Part shown: in pieces, positions 49,194 to 58,055 of the stretch
How the letters are laid out: each line of letters opens with the position of its first letter
Position numbering within the stretch: the first letter of the stretch is position 1
Source of the DNA: Acidobacteriota bacterium
GTDB taxonomy: Bacteria; Acidobacteriota; Terriglobia; Bryobacterales; Bryobacteraceae
Length of the DNA: 64,000 nucleotides
Direction: 5' to 3'
NCBI GenBank assembly: GCA_029776225.1
Contig: JAKOTR010000060.1
Coordinates: forward strand, 1-64,000
Made by a program: the position numbers and the translations under genes
The notes under the pieces: model-generated
Seen by the model: only the letters and a program-made list of their open reading frames with translations
Databases searched by the model: none
Told to the model about the DNA's origin: nothing

Positions 49194-49865
49194 TTACCAG
49201 CCCATCTGCCGCATCCGCGTCTCGATGGCGGCGCTGTAGCGGTCCATTCGGGCCGGTGTTCGCTTTCTGGGCGAGGGAAGAATGGCGGCCAGGCGGACGG
49301 CGCGCGCCCGGTCCACCGCCGACGCCGGTATGCCGTAGTGGTAGCGCGCCGCGGCTTCGGCGCCGTAGACCCCCGGACCCCACTCAACCACGTTCAGGTA
49401 CAACTCGAGAATCCGCCGCTTGGAAAGGATCATTTCGGCCACCGGCGCAAGCGTAAACTCCACGATCTTGCGCAGCGGCGACCGGTGCGTCGTGAAGAAC
49501 AGGTTTTTCACGAGTTGCTGCGTAATCGTCGAAGCGCCGCGGCGGATGCGGCCGCTTTCGATCCCGTCTTCGATCACGTTGCTCACTTCTCTCCAGTCGA
49601 TGCCGCGATGCCGGAAGAAGCGCGTATCTTCGGCGGCGATGACCGCGCGCTGGAGGTTTGTCGAGATCCGGCTGAGCGGCACGAACCTGTACCGCTTCTC
49701 GTAGCGCTCCCCCTTGAGCAGCGCCTCGACGCGGCGCTGGATGTGGACTCCGGTAGTGAACGGGTCCATCCACCGCAGTGTGAACAACCCGGCAATGGCA
49801 GCGGCATAGCAGCCCGCAACCAGCAGCGCGAACCAACGCGCCGCCCGCCCCAGAACGCGCTTCAC
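49194..49865 (-). CDS. mtgA: Monofunctional peptidoglycan transglycosylase
   Basis: 223-aa GT51 enzyme that polymerises lipid II glycan strands at the inner membrane. One N-terminal helix (WFALLVAGCYAAAIAGLFTL) anchors it. GT51 motifs follow: VIAAEDTRFFRHRGIDWREV with the catalytic Glu, GRIRRGASTITQQLVKNLFF, SKRRILELYLNVVEWGPGVYG and AILPSPRKRTPA. No transpeptidase domain is present, so it is MtgA rather than a PBP1. The GTG at 49865 overlaps the stop of the upstream DUF1080 gene. Confidence 0.95.
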   Translation of the reverse strand: MKRVLGRAARWFALLVAGCYAAAIAGLFTLRWMDPFTTGVHIQRRVEALLKGERYEKRYRFVPLSRISTNLQRAVIAAEDTRFFRHRGIDWREVSNVIEDGIESGRIRRGASTITQQLVKNLFFTTHRSPLRKIVEFTLAPVAEMILSKRRILELYLNVVEWGPGVYGAEAAARYHYGIPASAVDRARAVRLAAILPSPRKRTPARMDRYSAAIETRMRQMGW

Positions 49866-50611
49866 TGTACGGGCGCTTCAGCCTCCCTTTCCGGCAGCGG
49901 CCGGTACCAGATGTTGCGGAACCGCATCACCGTGAACGGCGCGCCCTTGTAGTTGTGGTCCTGAAGCATCAACGGGCCGGGCTCGCCGATTTTGTCCTCG
50001 ATACACCCGCGCCCGATGTTCTTGATCGTGACATTGTCCTGCACGAGGACCCCGTTCCAGAACACGGTCACCGTCCCGCGCTCGAGCAGCCTGCCCTCGG
50101 GGCTGCATTTCGGGGGATGAAAGATGATGTCGTAGGTCTGCCACTCTCCCGGCGGCCGGGCGGCGTTCACCAGCGGCGGCGCCTGGCCGTAAAGCGCCGC
50201 TGCCGCCCCCGTCGGGTAAGTCGGGTTCTTGTACGAGTCCAGGATTTGGATCTCGTACCGGCCGTGCAGGTACACGCCGCTGTTGCCGCGTTCCTGGCTG
50301 TGCTTGTCCGGCATGTGCGGCACGTTGAATTCCAGATGGATCTGCGCCGCCCGGAATTTCTTCTTGCTGTAGATGTCGCCATCCCCCGTCTTGCAGACCA
50401 TAACGCCTTGCTCGACGCTGCATCCCGCCGGCGATCCATCGCGCTTGGTCCATTCCGACAGGTCCTTGCCATCGAACAGAATGACGGCATCCGACGGCGG
50501 CTGCCCGGGCTTGCCGGGTTCCACGACTCGAGGCTGAGGTTCCGATTGCGCGGCCAGCACAGCCGCGCCGAACAGGATTACCGCAAAAGCGGCCGGAAAT
50601 TGGGCGTGCAT
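49862..50611 (-). CDS. Secreted DUF1080 (3-keto-disaccharide hydrolase-like) protein
   Basis: 249 aa with a signal peptide (FAVILFGAAVLAAQSE). The domain has the DUF1080 layout: ILFDGKDLSEWTKRDGSP, GVMVCKTGDGDIYSKKKF, HLEFNVPHMPDKHSQERGNSG, VYLHGRYEIQILDSY and a final block QDHNYKGAPFTVMRFRNIWYRPL. Members of this concanavalin-like family include glycosidases of the 3-keto-sugar pathway, abundant in Acidobacteria and Planctomycetes. The substrate is unknown. Overlap of its TGA with the mtgA start implies co-transcription. Confidence 0.85.
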   Translation of the reverse strand: MHAQFPAAFAVILFGAAVLAAQSEPQPRVVEPGKPGQPPSDAVILFDGKDLSEWTKRDGSPAGCSVEQGVMVCKTGDGDIYSKKKFRAAQIHLEFNVPHMPDKHSQERGNSGVYLHGRYEIQILDSYKNPTYPTGAAAALYGQAPPLVNAARPPGEWQTYDIIFHPPKCSPEGRLLERGTVTVFWNGVLVQDNVTIKNIGRGCIEDKIGEPGPLMLQDHNYKGAPFTVMRFRNIWYRPLPEREAEAPVQ

Positions 50612-50657
50612 AGATTGATCATTATCGGAAATCGCGCTCCCGGCAAGCAGCCGGTTT

Positions 50658-50924
50658 TTACCTGCGCGATCTCGGGCGCATCGCCTCGCTCCAGGCGCCC
50701 CCGTCGATCAGAAGGGCGATCGCCATGACCGCCCAATGAGAGCTCGCGAGAGGCTCGTTGAGGCTGACGATCCAGGCCCAGGCAATCGTGGTGGTGGGAA
50801 GAAAGATCAGGCCGAGGACCGGAATCAGCAAGTCATGGTAGGCCCGCTGTATGAGTTGCGAGGAGAGGTACAACATGACCAGCGCCACCCTCGGAAAGAC
50901 CATCGCGGCAAGCAGCAGCGCCAT
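50658..50924 (-). CDS. Small conserved membrane protein
   Basis: 88 aa with about three hydrophobic stretches (LLLAAMVFPRVALVMLYL, LLIPVLGLIFLPTTTIAWAWI, WAVMAIALLIDGGAW). The FPRxAL...LGLIFLPTTTxAWAW pattern recurs in small bacterial membrane proteins of unknown function, so I think it is real. Function unknown. It is followed on the same strand by the DUF1080 gene (46-bp gap). Confidence 0.6.
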   Translation of the reverse strand: MALLLAAMVFPRVALVMLYLSSQLIQRAYHDLLIPVLGLIFLPTTTIAWAWIVSLNEPLASSHWAVMAIALLIDGGAWSEAMRPRSRR

Positions 50925-51012
50925 GGCGGCAACCCTCTATCCCGTAAGGCGGACGGCAAGCCGGCCGGCCCAACGGTTTGTTACACTCGTTTTCGGTCTC
51001 ACGGATTATCTT

Positions 51013-52167
51013 ATGCTGAATTTCGAATACCGGAACCCAGTCAAAATCCTTTTCGGCAAGGGCCAGATCTCAAAGATTGGCAAGGAGATACCGGCGGACG
51101 CGCGCATTCTGATGACGTACGGCGGCGGCAGCATCAAGCGCAACGGCGTCTACGATCAGGTGCGCTCGGCTCTGGCCGGCCGGTCTTTCGCCGAGTTCGG
51201 CGGCATCGAGCCGAATCCGCGGTACGAAACGCTGATGAAGGCCGTGGAAATCGTGCGCGCCGAAAAGATCGATTTCCTGCTCGCCGTCGGCGGCGGTTCC
51301 GTGCTGGACGGCACGAAGTTCATTGCGGCGGCTGCGCCGTTTCAGGGCGACCCTTGGGACATCGTATTGAAAAAGGCGCCGGTGACTTCCGCGGTGCCTC
51401 TCGGGACCGTGCTTACGCTGCCGGCTACCGGTTCGGAGATGAACAACTGCGCGGTCATCTCGCACGCGGCAAGACAGGAGAAACTGCCCTTCGCGAGCGA
51501 CCTGGTGTATCCGCAATTTTCGGTGCTCGACCCCGAAACCACGTTTTCCCTGCCGCCGCGCCAGATCTCCAACGGCATCGTGGACGCTTTCGTACATGTC
51601 ATGGAGCAGTACCTGACGTTTCCGGCGGACGCGCCGCTCCAGGACAGGCTCGCCGAAGCGATTCTGCTGACGCTGATCGAAGAGGGTCCGAAGACGCTGG
51701 CCGAGCCGCGCAACTACGAAGCGCGCGCAAACTTCATGTGGTGCGCCACCATGGCGCTCAACGGTCTGATTGGCCAGGGCGTGCCGCAGGACTGGGCGAC
51801 GCACATGATCGGCCACGAGATCACGGCCCTCTGCGGCCTCGATCACGGGCAGACGCTGGCCATCGTGCTGCCCGCTCTGCTCGAAGTGCAGCGCGAACGC
51901 AAGAAGGCCAAGCTGCTGCAGTACGCCGAGCGCGTTTGGGGCATCACGTCGGGGACCGAGGAGGAGCGCATGGCTGAAGCCATCCGGCGGACGCGCGAGT
52001 TCTTCGAACGCGTGGGCGTGCCAACCCGGCTTTCGGCCTACGGCGTCGCTCCCGCCGCGGTGTGCAGCATTCCCGAAAGGCTCGAACGGCGCGGCTGGGT
52101 CGCTCTCGGAGAATCCGGCGAGGTTACCCCGGCTGTCGTGAACCGCGTGCTTGCAGTGGCGGCGTGA
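51013..52167 (+). CDS. Iron-containing alcohol/aldehyde dehydrogenase (YqhD-like)
   Basis: 384-aa group III alcohol dehydrogenase. NAD(P) loop GGGSVLDGTKFIAA; metal ligands in DAFVHVMEQYL, MIGHEITALCG and GLDHGQTLAIV; N-terminus MLNFEYRNPVKILFGKGQI as in YqhD/BdhA-type aldehyde reductases. It likely reduces aldehydes with NADPH. ATG 51013 is chosen by this conserved N-terminus; the frame extends back into the divergent membrane-protein gene but that part is not similar. It ends 11 bp from the convergent cheX gene. Confidence 0.92.
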   Translation: MLNFEYRNPVKILFGKGQISKIGKEIPADARILMTYGGGSIKRNGVYDQVRSALAGRSFAEFGGIEPNPRYETLMKAVEIVRAEKIDFLLAVGGGSVLDGTKFIAAAAPFQGDPWDIVLKKAPVTSAVPLGTVLTLPATGSEMNNCAVISHAARQEKLPFASDLVYPQFSVLDPETTFSLPPRQISNGIVDAFVHVMEQYLTFPADAPLQDRLAEAILLTLIEEGPKTLAEPRNYEARANFMWCATMALNGLIGQGVPQDWATHMIGHEITALCGLDHGQTLAIVLPALLEVQRERKKAKLLQYAERVWGITSGTEEERMAEAIRRTREFFERVGVPTRLSAYGVAPAAVCSIPERLERRGWVALGESGEVTPAVVNRVLAVAA

Positions 52168-52178
52168 AAGCGCCGCCG

Positions 52179-52724
52179 CTATATCGTCACACAGCGCGGC
52201 ACCGCAAAACCGCGGCGCAGCTCGCCGGGCTGAGGCACGTGCCGCAGGCACATTTTCACGACCAGCTTTGCGCCGTCGCAGGTGAACGGCACCACGGTCC
52301 AGGACTCCGTCCCGCCGCTCCGGGTGTTGAAGTTGTGGCCGAAAACGACGGTCGGGATGCTCATGCCCATCGGCCCGGTCTGCTCTTCAAGCAGATTCTT
52401 GACGTTGCCAATGATGATATTGGCCAGTTCGGCGACCGCATCCAGAACGTCGTCGCTGACGGCCTCCGGCGGCGGTGTGTCTTCCATCGCCAGCAGGTGC
52501 GTGTAGATCCTGCCCGCCAGGCTCGGGTCGCATTGCACGATTCCCGTGCCCGCCCACTGCCCTACGAGGCCCAACAGCGCGATGACCCCGTCGGTCGGTC
52601 CCGAACTGGGCGGCTCGCGGTACGCCTCGCCGGGGGTTACCGTAAGGTTCAGCATCGTCCCGAAGGCCTCGGCCGTCGCGGCGCATATCGAATCGACTAT
52701 TTGCTCATGGTTGATTGGTTCCAC
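52179..52724 (-). CDS. cheX: CheX-like chemotaxis phosphatase (fliG side)
   Basis: 181 aa. The N-terminal part (EQIVDSICAATAEAFGTMLNL) and the central helix VLDAVAELANIIIGNVKNLL with the ExxN phosphatase motif fit CheX, a CheY-P phosphatase. The C-terminal beta sheet follows. It is third in the minus-strand series fliG-cheY-cheX (21-bp gap after cheY). A second, shorter CheX-type gene lies at 59768. Most likely it dephosphorylates the adjacent CheY, which would set the resting motor bias. Confidence 0.78.
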   Translation of the reverse strand: MEPINHEQIVDSICAATAEAFGTMLNLTVTPGEAYREPPSSGPTDGVIALLGLVGQWAGTGIVQCDPSLAGRIYTHLLAMEDTPPPEAVSDDVLDAVAELANIIIGNVKNLLEEQTGPMGMSIPTVVFGHNFNTRSGGTESWTVVPFTCDGAKLVVKMCLRHVPQPGELRRGFAVPRCVTI

Positions 52725-52745
52725 AATGGATCCCCTTCCTGAGTG

Positions 52746-53120
52746 CTACAGAACGCTCGCCAGCGTGTGCCGGATCTGGTCGGCAGTGAACGGCTTGCGG
52801 ATGTAGCCCGCCGCGCCAAGCTCGGCGGCCGCCATCACTTTCGCCTGCCCGCCCTCGGTTGTCACCATGATCACCGGCAGGTTTTTCCACTGCTCGCTCT
52901 CCTTGAGCTTCCGGAGCAGCTGGAGGCCGTCCATATTCGGCATGTTGATGTCGGCCAGCACGAGGCTGACTTTCTGGGTGCCCAGCACCTTCAGAGCGTC
53001 CACGCCGTCGGCTGCCTCGTACACCTCCCCGAGAGGCACATCAGCCTGCCGCAAGACGCGCTGCAAAATTTTCCGGATGGCGGCGGAATCGTCAACAATC
53101 AGAACATCCAGGAGCATCAA
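52746..53120 (-). CDS. cheY: CheY-type single-domain response regulator (fliG side)
   Basis: 124 aa, receiver domain only. Acidic pair DD in LIVDDSAAIRK, phospho-acceptor Asp at 57 (VLADINMPNMDG), Thr in VIMVTTEGG and Lys in GYIRKPF are all present. With no output domain it should act by binding a target such as the flagellar switch; fliG upstream and cheX downstream support that. It could alternatively serve another histidine kinase. Confidence 0.9.
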   Translation of the reverse strand: MMLLDVLIVDDSAAIRKILQRVLRQADVPLGEVYEAADGVDALKVLGTQKVSLVLADINMPNMDGLQLLRKLKESEQWKNLPVIMVTTEGGQAKVMAAAELGAAGYIRKPFTADQIRHTLASVL

Positions 53121-53175
53121 CTCCCATATCGGGTCATCGGGCGGAGGAATTTAGGCCGATTTTCCGCCGGCCGGG

Positions 53176-54204
53176 CTAAACCACGTAGCGCTCGCCCGCG
53201 GTACCCTTGAGGCTGAGCACGCCTTCGCTCTCCAGCTGGCGCACCAGCGCGATGATTTGCTGCTGCGCCGCCTCGACGTCCTTGAGTTTTACCGGCCCGA
53301 GCGCTTCCATGTCCTCGCGGAGGATTTCCGCGCCACGCTGCGACATGCAGTCGGTGAAGTGCCGCTTCAGTTCCTCGCTCGTGCCCTTCAGCGCCACTGT
53401 GAGCAGCTTGCGGTCCACCCGGCTCAGCACTTCCTTGATGCCGTTCTTGTCGAGCAGCACCATGTCCTCGAATACGAACATGAGCTGGCGCACCGTCTCC
53501 GTCAGCGCCGCCTCGCGCTGCTCCATCGCGGCCAGAATATCCTTGCTCATCGCCGAATCCATGCGGTTGAGCATTTCCGCCACCGCCCGCACGCCCCCGT
53601 AGGATTCCCTGCTAATCTCGCCCAGCGCGTTCAGCTTCTGCCCGATAATCGCAGCCACTCTCGAGATGATTTCCGGAGATATGCGATCCAGTTTCGCCAT
53701 CCGGTAAGCGACGTCCGCGCGCATCTCAAGCGGGAGAGAAACCAGCAGCGCGGCCGCTTGCGAGGGGTTCAGATGCGACAGGATCAGCGCAATCATTTGC
53801 GGATGCTCGCTGTGAATGAAGCGCGCCAGTTGCTGGGGATCGGCCTTCTGCAGCGCGTCGAAGCTCAGGAAATCGTTGCCGAGCGCCTTCATCAGCCGCT
53901 CGAGCATGCGCCTTCCTGTCTCGGGGCCGAAGGCGCTGATCAGCAGCTTGCGCGCATACTCCACGCCGCCCTTCAGCACGTACTCGTGCGCCACCGACAT
54001 CTCGAAAAATTCCTGGAGCACGGCCTCAGCCTGCTCGGCGGAGACCGAACCCAAGCGCGCCACCTCCTGGCTGACCTTCTGTACTTCGTCTTCTTCGAGT
54101 TCCTTCAGGATTTCGGCGCTGACCTGGTCCCCCAGGCTTACCAGCAGAATGGCCGCCTTTTGTATGCCCGTCAGCGGCTCGGTCGAGGCGTTCGTCGTGC
54201 TCAT
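53176..54204 (-). CDS. fliG: Flagellar motor switch protein FliG
   Basis: 342 aa, the switch component that touches MotA and sets rotation. The N-terminal domain (LTGIQKAAILLVSLGDQVSAE), the middle-domain EHPQ motif (FIHSEHPQMIALILSHLNPSQ) and the C-terminal torque-helix region (EDMVLLDKNGIKEVLSRVD with the charged residues) are all intact. ATG 54204 is preceded by AGGA; a further upstream start gives an unlike N-terminus. No other flagellar structural gene is in the window, so fliG is separated from the main flagellar cluster or is a second copy. Confidence 0.94.
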   Translation of the reverse strand: MSTTNASTEPLTGIQKAAILLVSLGDQVSAEILKELEEDEVQKVSQEVARLGSVSAEQAEAVLQEFFEMSVAHEYVLKGGVEYARKLLISAFGPETGRRMLERLMKALGNDFLSFDALQKADPQQLARFIHSEHPQMIALILSHLNPSQAAALLVSLPLEMRADVAYRMAKLDRISPEIISRVAAIIGQKLNALGEISRESYGGVRAVAEMLNRMDSAMSKDILAAMEQREAALTETVRQLMFVFEDMVLLDKNGIKEVLSRVDRKLLTVALKGTSEELKRHFTDCMSQRGAEILREDMEALGPVKLKDVEAAQQQIIALVRQLESEGVLSLKGTAGERYVV

Positions 54205-54363
54205 GTGTCCTGATATGTCGGGCCGCGCAGCTTCCCGGCGGCTGAGCTGCGCATTCCTCTCCACTACATCGGGCCTAAAGCGGCAGGCCTGAATCAGGGA
54301 AACACCCGAGCGCGGCCCTGGTTTCCTACTGCGGGCTAGGGCTGCCTACCGAGCCGGCCGACG

Positions 54364-54390
54364 TAAAGTCCATCGGGTTTAAGCCGATAT
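54364..54390 (+). promoter_or_regulatory. Sigma-28 (FliA) promoter before mcp
   Basis: TAAAGTCC (54364-54371), an 11-bp spacer and GCCGATAT (54383-54390) match the flagellar sigma-28 consensus (TAAAGTTT, N11, GCCGATAA) at 13 of 16 positions with the exact spacing. The predicted start near 54397 leaves a leader of about 70 nt to the mcp GTG at 54465. This places the chemoreceptor operon among late flagellar genes. No fliA gene is in the window. Confidence 0.72.
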
Positions 54391-54464
54391 GGGGTTTTGA
54401 CGGCGCCTCCGCAAATGCATTCATTCTTCACAACTCCGGCGCCGCGAATGACAGGAGCGAGGAC

Positions 54465-56081
54465 GTGAAATCACAGGTAACTATCGGTGCGAAGCTCGGC
54501 GGGAGTTTCGTGGCCATTCTTATACTGCTGCTCGTGTTGGGCAGCGTTTCATTGCCCGCCATCTCAAGCCTGGGGCGTGCAACGGGGAGGCTGGTAACCA
54601 CGGAAATGAGCCAGCAGCGCCTGATTGCCGAGCTTGACCGGGCCGTCTTGGAGATGCGAGCCGCGCAGCGCGGCGCCGCGCTGTTCTCGATGGCAAAACA
54701 GAATGGACAGGCCCGGCTGGCCGCGGACGATTTCCGCAAGGCCAGCTCCATTGCCACCGCGCTCGCCAACGAGTTGCGCACGGCGCTCGACGACGATTCC
54801 GGCCGCCGCGCCGCCGAAGAAATCCTGGCCGGCGTGAACGCCTGGATGCCGCTCTATCAGGAAATTGTGCAACAGGCGGCCGCCGAGCAGCCCGAGGGTC
54901 CGGTGATGGAAGCGCTGGGCAGGACCGCGCCCGTCATGGACCGGATAAGCCGTGCGGCCGCGCGGCTGAGGGAGGCCCAGGCGCAGCGCGCCGCGGCGAT
55001 AGCGTCGGAGGCTGCCGGAACCGCCTCCTCCAGCTGGTGGGCCGTCCTCGTGCTGATCGGATTGATTGCAGCGGGAGGATGCGCCGGTCTGGTCCTGACG
55101 CGGCAACTGAACTCGGGACTGCGCCAGATCGCCGCGGAAATCGCCGAGAGCGCGGGCCATATAGCCGCCGGCGCGAGCCAGGTGTCTGCCGCGAGCCAGG
55201 CGCTCGCGCAAGGCGCCTCTGAGCAGGCAGCCTCGCTCGAGGAGACCTCGGCGTCCAGCGGGGAGATTACGTCGATGACACGAAAGAACGCGGAAAACTC
55301 GAAATCGGCCGCCGAGTTTATGGCCGACGCCGAGCGGAAAGTGGAGGAGGCCAACCGCACGCTCGGCGAGATGGTGGCCTCCATGCGGGAGATCAACGCC
55401 TCCAGCGACAAGATCAGCAAGATCATCAAGGTGATCGATGAGATTGCCTTCCAGACGAATATTCTTGCGTTGAACGCGGCGGTCGAGGCGGCGCGCGCCG
55501 GCGAAGCGGGAATGGGATTCGCGGTGGTGGCCGATGAAGTGCGCAACCTCGCGCAGCGCTCCGCGCAGGCTGCCAAGGACACGGCCGCGCTGATCGAGGA
55601 GTCCATTGCGACATCCCACGAGGGCAGCAACCGGCTGGATCAGGTCGCCGCCGCCATTCGCGCCATTACCGGAAGCGTCAACCAGGTCAAGACGCTGGTG
55701 GACGAAGTGAAGGTGGGCAGCGAGGAGCAGACGCGCGGCATCGAGCAGATCTCGAAGGCCATTGCGCAGATGGAGCAGGTCACGCAACGAGCGGCCGCAA
55801 GCGCCGAGGAGAGCGCGTCCGCCGGAGCCGAGATGAGCGCGCAGGCGGAACATCTCAACAAGGCCGTGGCGCGCCTGCGCTCGATGGTCGGCGGAGCGGA
55901 TTTCGAGTCCGGCTCGGCGTCCCGTACGGTCCGTAAGTTCGCGCCGCGCGTCACCGAAAACCTCAAGGCGCTCAGCCGCGCGGTTTCGTTCCGCAACCGG
56001 GAAGCGGCGCCGGCTGCCGTGACTTCCGCGGCGAAAGCCAGAGAAGCGCTGCCGCTCGAAGAGGATTTCAAGGAGTTTTAG
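54465..56081 (+). CDS. Methyl-accepting chemotaxis protein
   Basis: 538 aa. TM1 (about 14-34), a four-helix-bundle-like periplasmic domain (about 35-185), TM2 (about 188-208) and a long cytoplasmic coiled coil follow in order. The signalling tip is canonical ([23 protein letters not shown], then [16 protein letters not shown]). The C-terminus ends DFKEF, with aromatics placed like the CheR/CheB-tethering pentapeptide NWETF. Start is GTG 54465 with GGAGCGAGGA upstream. The ligand cannot be predicted. It heads the operon cheA-cheR-cheD-cheY-cheX-cheB. Confidence 0.94.
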   Translation: MKSQVTIGAKLGGSFVAILILLLVLGSVSLPAISSLGRATGRLVTTEMSQQRLIAELDRAVLEMRAAQRGAALFSMAKQNGQARLAADDFRKASSIATALANELRTALDDDSGRRAAEEILAGVNAWMPLYQEIVQQAAAEQPEGPVMEALGRTAPVMDRISRAAARLREAQAQRAAAIASEAAGTASSSWWAVLVLIGLIAAGGCAGLVLTRQLNSGLRQIAAEIAESAGHIAAGASQVSAASQALAQGASEQAASLEETSASSGEITSMTRKNAENSKSAAEFMADAERKVEEANRTLGEMVASMREINASSDKISKIIKVIDEIAFQTNILALNAAVEAARAGEAGMGFAVVADEVRNLAQRSAQAAKDTAALIEESIATSHEGSNRLDQVAAAIRAITGSVNQVKTLVDEVKVGSEEQTRGIEQISKAIAQMEQVTQRAAASAEESASAGAEMSAQAEHLNKAVARLRSMVGGADFESGSASRTVRKFAPRVTENLKALSRAVSFRNREAAPAAVTSAAKAREALPLEEDFKEF

Positions 56082-56126
56082 GGGATCGGCTATGCCCCGG
56101 AGACACGTTGGGGGAAAGGCATAACC

Positions 56127-58055
56127 ATGTCCGGTAACGGCTCGATTGCTGAGGGGCTGCGCCGCCAGGTTGAAGAACTGGCAATGGCCGTCATGATGCA
56201 GGAATCGCCGGCGGCGCCGGAGGCCCTGCGCGCGCTTGCGGCCGCCCTGGAGGAGACGCGCAGGCAGGCCGCGGAAGCCGGTTTGGAGGAAGTGGCGCGA
56301 ATCGCCGGCGAACTGGCGAGTGCGGGGCCCGACGAACTCCGCCAGGGTATCGCCAGGTTGCAGGCCGCCTTGGACAATCCTCCATCGGCGCCCGCCGCCT
56401 CCCTGACCCAGGACACGGACCTGCTGAACGACGTCGTCATGGAGTCGGCCGAGCACCTGATCTCGATTGAAAGCCAGCTACTGACGCTCGAGCAGGACCC
56501 GACCAACGCCGAAGCCGTCCATTCCGCCTTCCGGAGCTTCCACACCATAAAGGGCCTGGCCGGCTTCATGGAGTTGACCGCCATCCAGGAGGTGGCCCAC
56601 GAGGTCGAAAACATCCTCGACCTGGCGCGGAACAAAAAGCTGAAGATCACGCCCACGGTGATCGACGTCGTGCTTGCCGGCAAGGATTATCTTCAGCATG
56701 CCTTCCGGCTTCTCGAACCGGCCCTGCATGGCGGGCAGCCCGGCCAACCGCCGGACAACACCGCGCTGATCGCGCGCATCAAAGCCCTGGCGGAAAACCC
56801 CGAGCAAGCCGAGGAGCAGGCCCCCGACGTGGAAGCGCCGAAAGACGCCGCCGCGGCGACGAGCAAGGTCTCCGAAGCCCGGATGGTCAAGGTCGACACC
56901 GCGAAGCTCGACTTCCTGGTGGACATGGCCGGCGAGATGGTGATCGCGCAATCGCAGATCACCCACGACCCGGATCTGCAGTCTTTGGAAAGCCCGCGCC
57001 TGCAGCGCAACCTCGCCCACCTGTCGCGCATCACCGAGGAGATCCAGAAGACCGCGATGTCCATGCGCATGGTGCCGATCGGGCAGTTGTTCCGGCGCAT
57101 GCACCGGCTGGTGCGCGACCTGGCGCGGAAGGCCGGTAAACAGGTCGAACTGGAGCTGTTTGGCGAGGACACCGAACTCGACCGCACAATTGTCGAGGCG
57201 CTTTCCGACCCGCTCATTCACATGGTCCGCAACTCGGTGGACCACGGCATCGAAAAGCCAGAGGTGCGGCGCGCCGCCGGCAAGAACCCGGTGGGAAAGG
57301 TGCGTCTGAAGGCTTGCCACCAGGCCGGCAGCATTCTGATCGAAGTCTGCGACGACGGCTGCGGCATCAACCGCGAAAAGGTTCTCGCCAGGGCCTGGGA
57401 GCGGGGTCTCGTCCCGCCCGGCGTCACTCCGCCCGATAACGAAATCCTCAACCTGATCCTCGAGCCGGGCTTCTCGACCGCCGAACGCGTCACGGACGTT
57501 TCCGGGCGCGGCGTCGGCATGGATGTCGTCAAAAAGCAGGTGATGAAGCTCCGCGGGCGCATAGACATCCAGTCCGTCGAAGGCCAGGGGACCACGTTCT
57601 TCCTGAAACTGCCGCTGACGCTGGCGATCATCGACGGGCTGGTGGTCGCCGTCGGGCGCGAGCGCTATATCGTGCCGCTGTTCGCGGTGCGCGAGATGTT
57701 CCGGCCCGTGCCAGGCATGGTCACCAACGCCTGCAACCAGGGCGAGGTAGTGCTCATCCGCGGCCGGCTGCTCCCGCTGGTGCGCCTGTACCGGCGCTTC
57801 AACGTCAAGCCCCGCACCGAAGATCCCTGCGAGAGCGTGTTTCTGGTGGCCGAGGGCGGCAGCAATGTTTTCTGTCTGATGGTGGACGAGTTCTTAGGCA
57901 AGCAGGAAGTGGTCATCAAAAGCCTGGGAGAGACCCTGAAGAACATTCCCGGAATCGCCGGAGGCGCCATCCTCGGCGACGGGCGCGTCGGGCTGGTCCT
58001 GGATTTGGACGGCGTTTTCGAGCAAGAACATGACGCTCAGCCGGCGGGAGTTTGA
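56127..58055 (+). CDS. cheA: Chemotaxis histidine kinase CheA
   Basis: 642 aa. After a 100-residue N-terminal helical extension comes the HPt domain with phospho-His at about 139 (FRSFHTIKGLAGF). A short linker follows in which I see no clear P2 domain, then dimerisation (VKVDTAKLDFLVDMAGEMV), the ATPase (HMVRNSVDHGIE, DDGCGIN, GRGVGMDVVKK) and a C-terminal CheW-like domain (IDGLVVAVGRERYIVPL). It phosphorylates CheY and CheB in response to the receptor. cheR overlaps its last 26 bases. The extension is not diagnosable. Confidence 0.95.
   Translation: MSGNGSIAEGLRRQVEELAMAVMMQESPAAPEALRALAAALEETRRQAAEAGLEEVARIAGELASAGPDELRQGIARLQAALDNPPSAPAASLTQDTDLLNDVVMESAEHLISIESQLLTLEQDPTNAEAVHSAFRSFHTIKGLAGFMELTAIQEVAHEVENILDLARNKKLKITPTVIDVVLAGKDYLQHAFRLLEPALHGGQPGQPPDNTALIARIKALAENPEQAEEQAPDVEAPKDAAAATSKVSEARMVKVDTAKLDFLVDMAGEMVIAQSQITHDPDLQSLESPRLQRNLAHLSRITEEIQKTAMSMRMVPIGQLFRRMHRLVRDLARKAGKQVELELFGEDTELDRTIVEALSDPLIHMVRNSVDHGIEKPEVRRAAGKNPVGKVRLKACHQAGSILIEVCDDGCGINREKVLARAWERGLVPPGVTPPDNEILNLILEPGFSTAERVTDVSGRGVGMDVVKKQVMKLRGRIDIQSVEGQGTTFFLKLPLTLAIIDGLVVAVGRERYIVPLFAVREMFRPVPGMVTNACNQGEVVLIRGRLLPLVRLYRRFNVKPRTEDPCESVFLVAEGGSNVFCLMVDEFLGKQEVVIKSLGETLKNIPGIAGGAILGDGRVGLVLDLDGVFEQEHDAQPAGV

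Noticed and set aside
54205-54464. A c-di-GMP riboswitch in the fliG-mcp gap, suggested by short GGGCCTAAA-like strings.
   Set aside because: The paired helices and conserved core of the GEMM fold could not be laid out on either strand; only the sigma-28 promoter is convincing.
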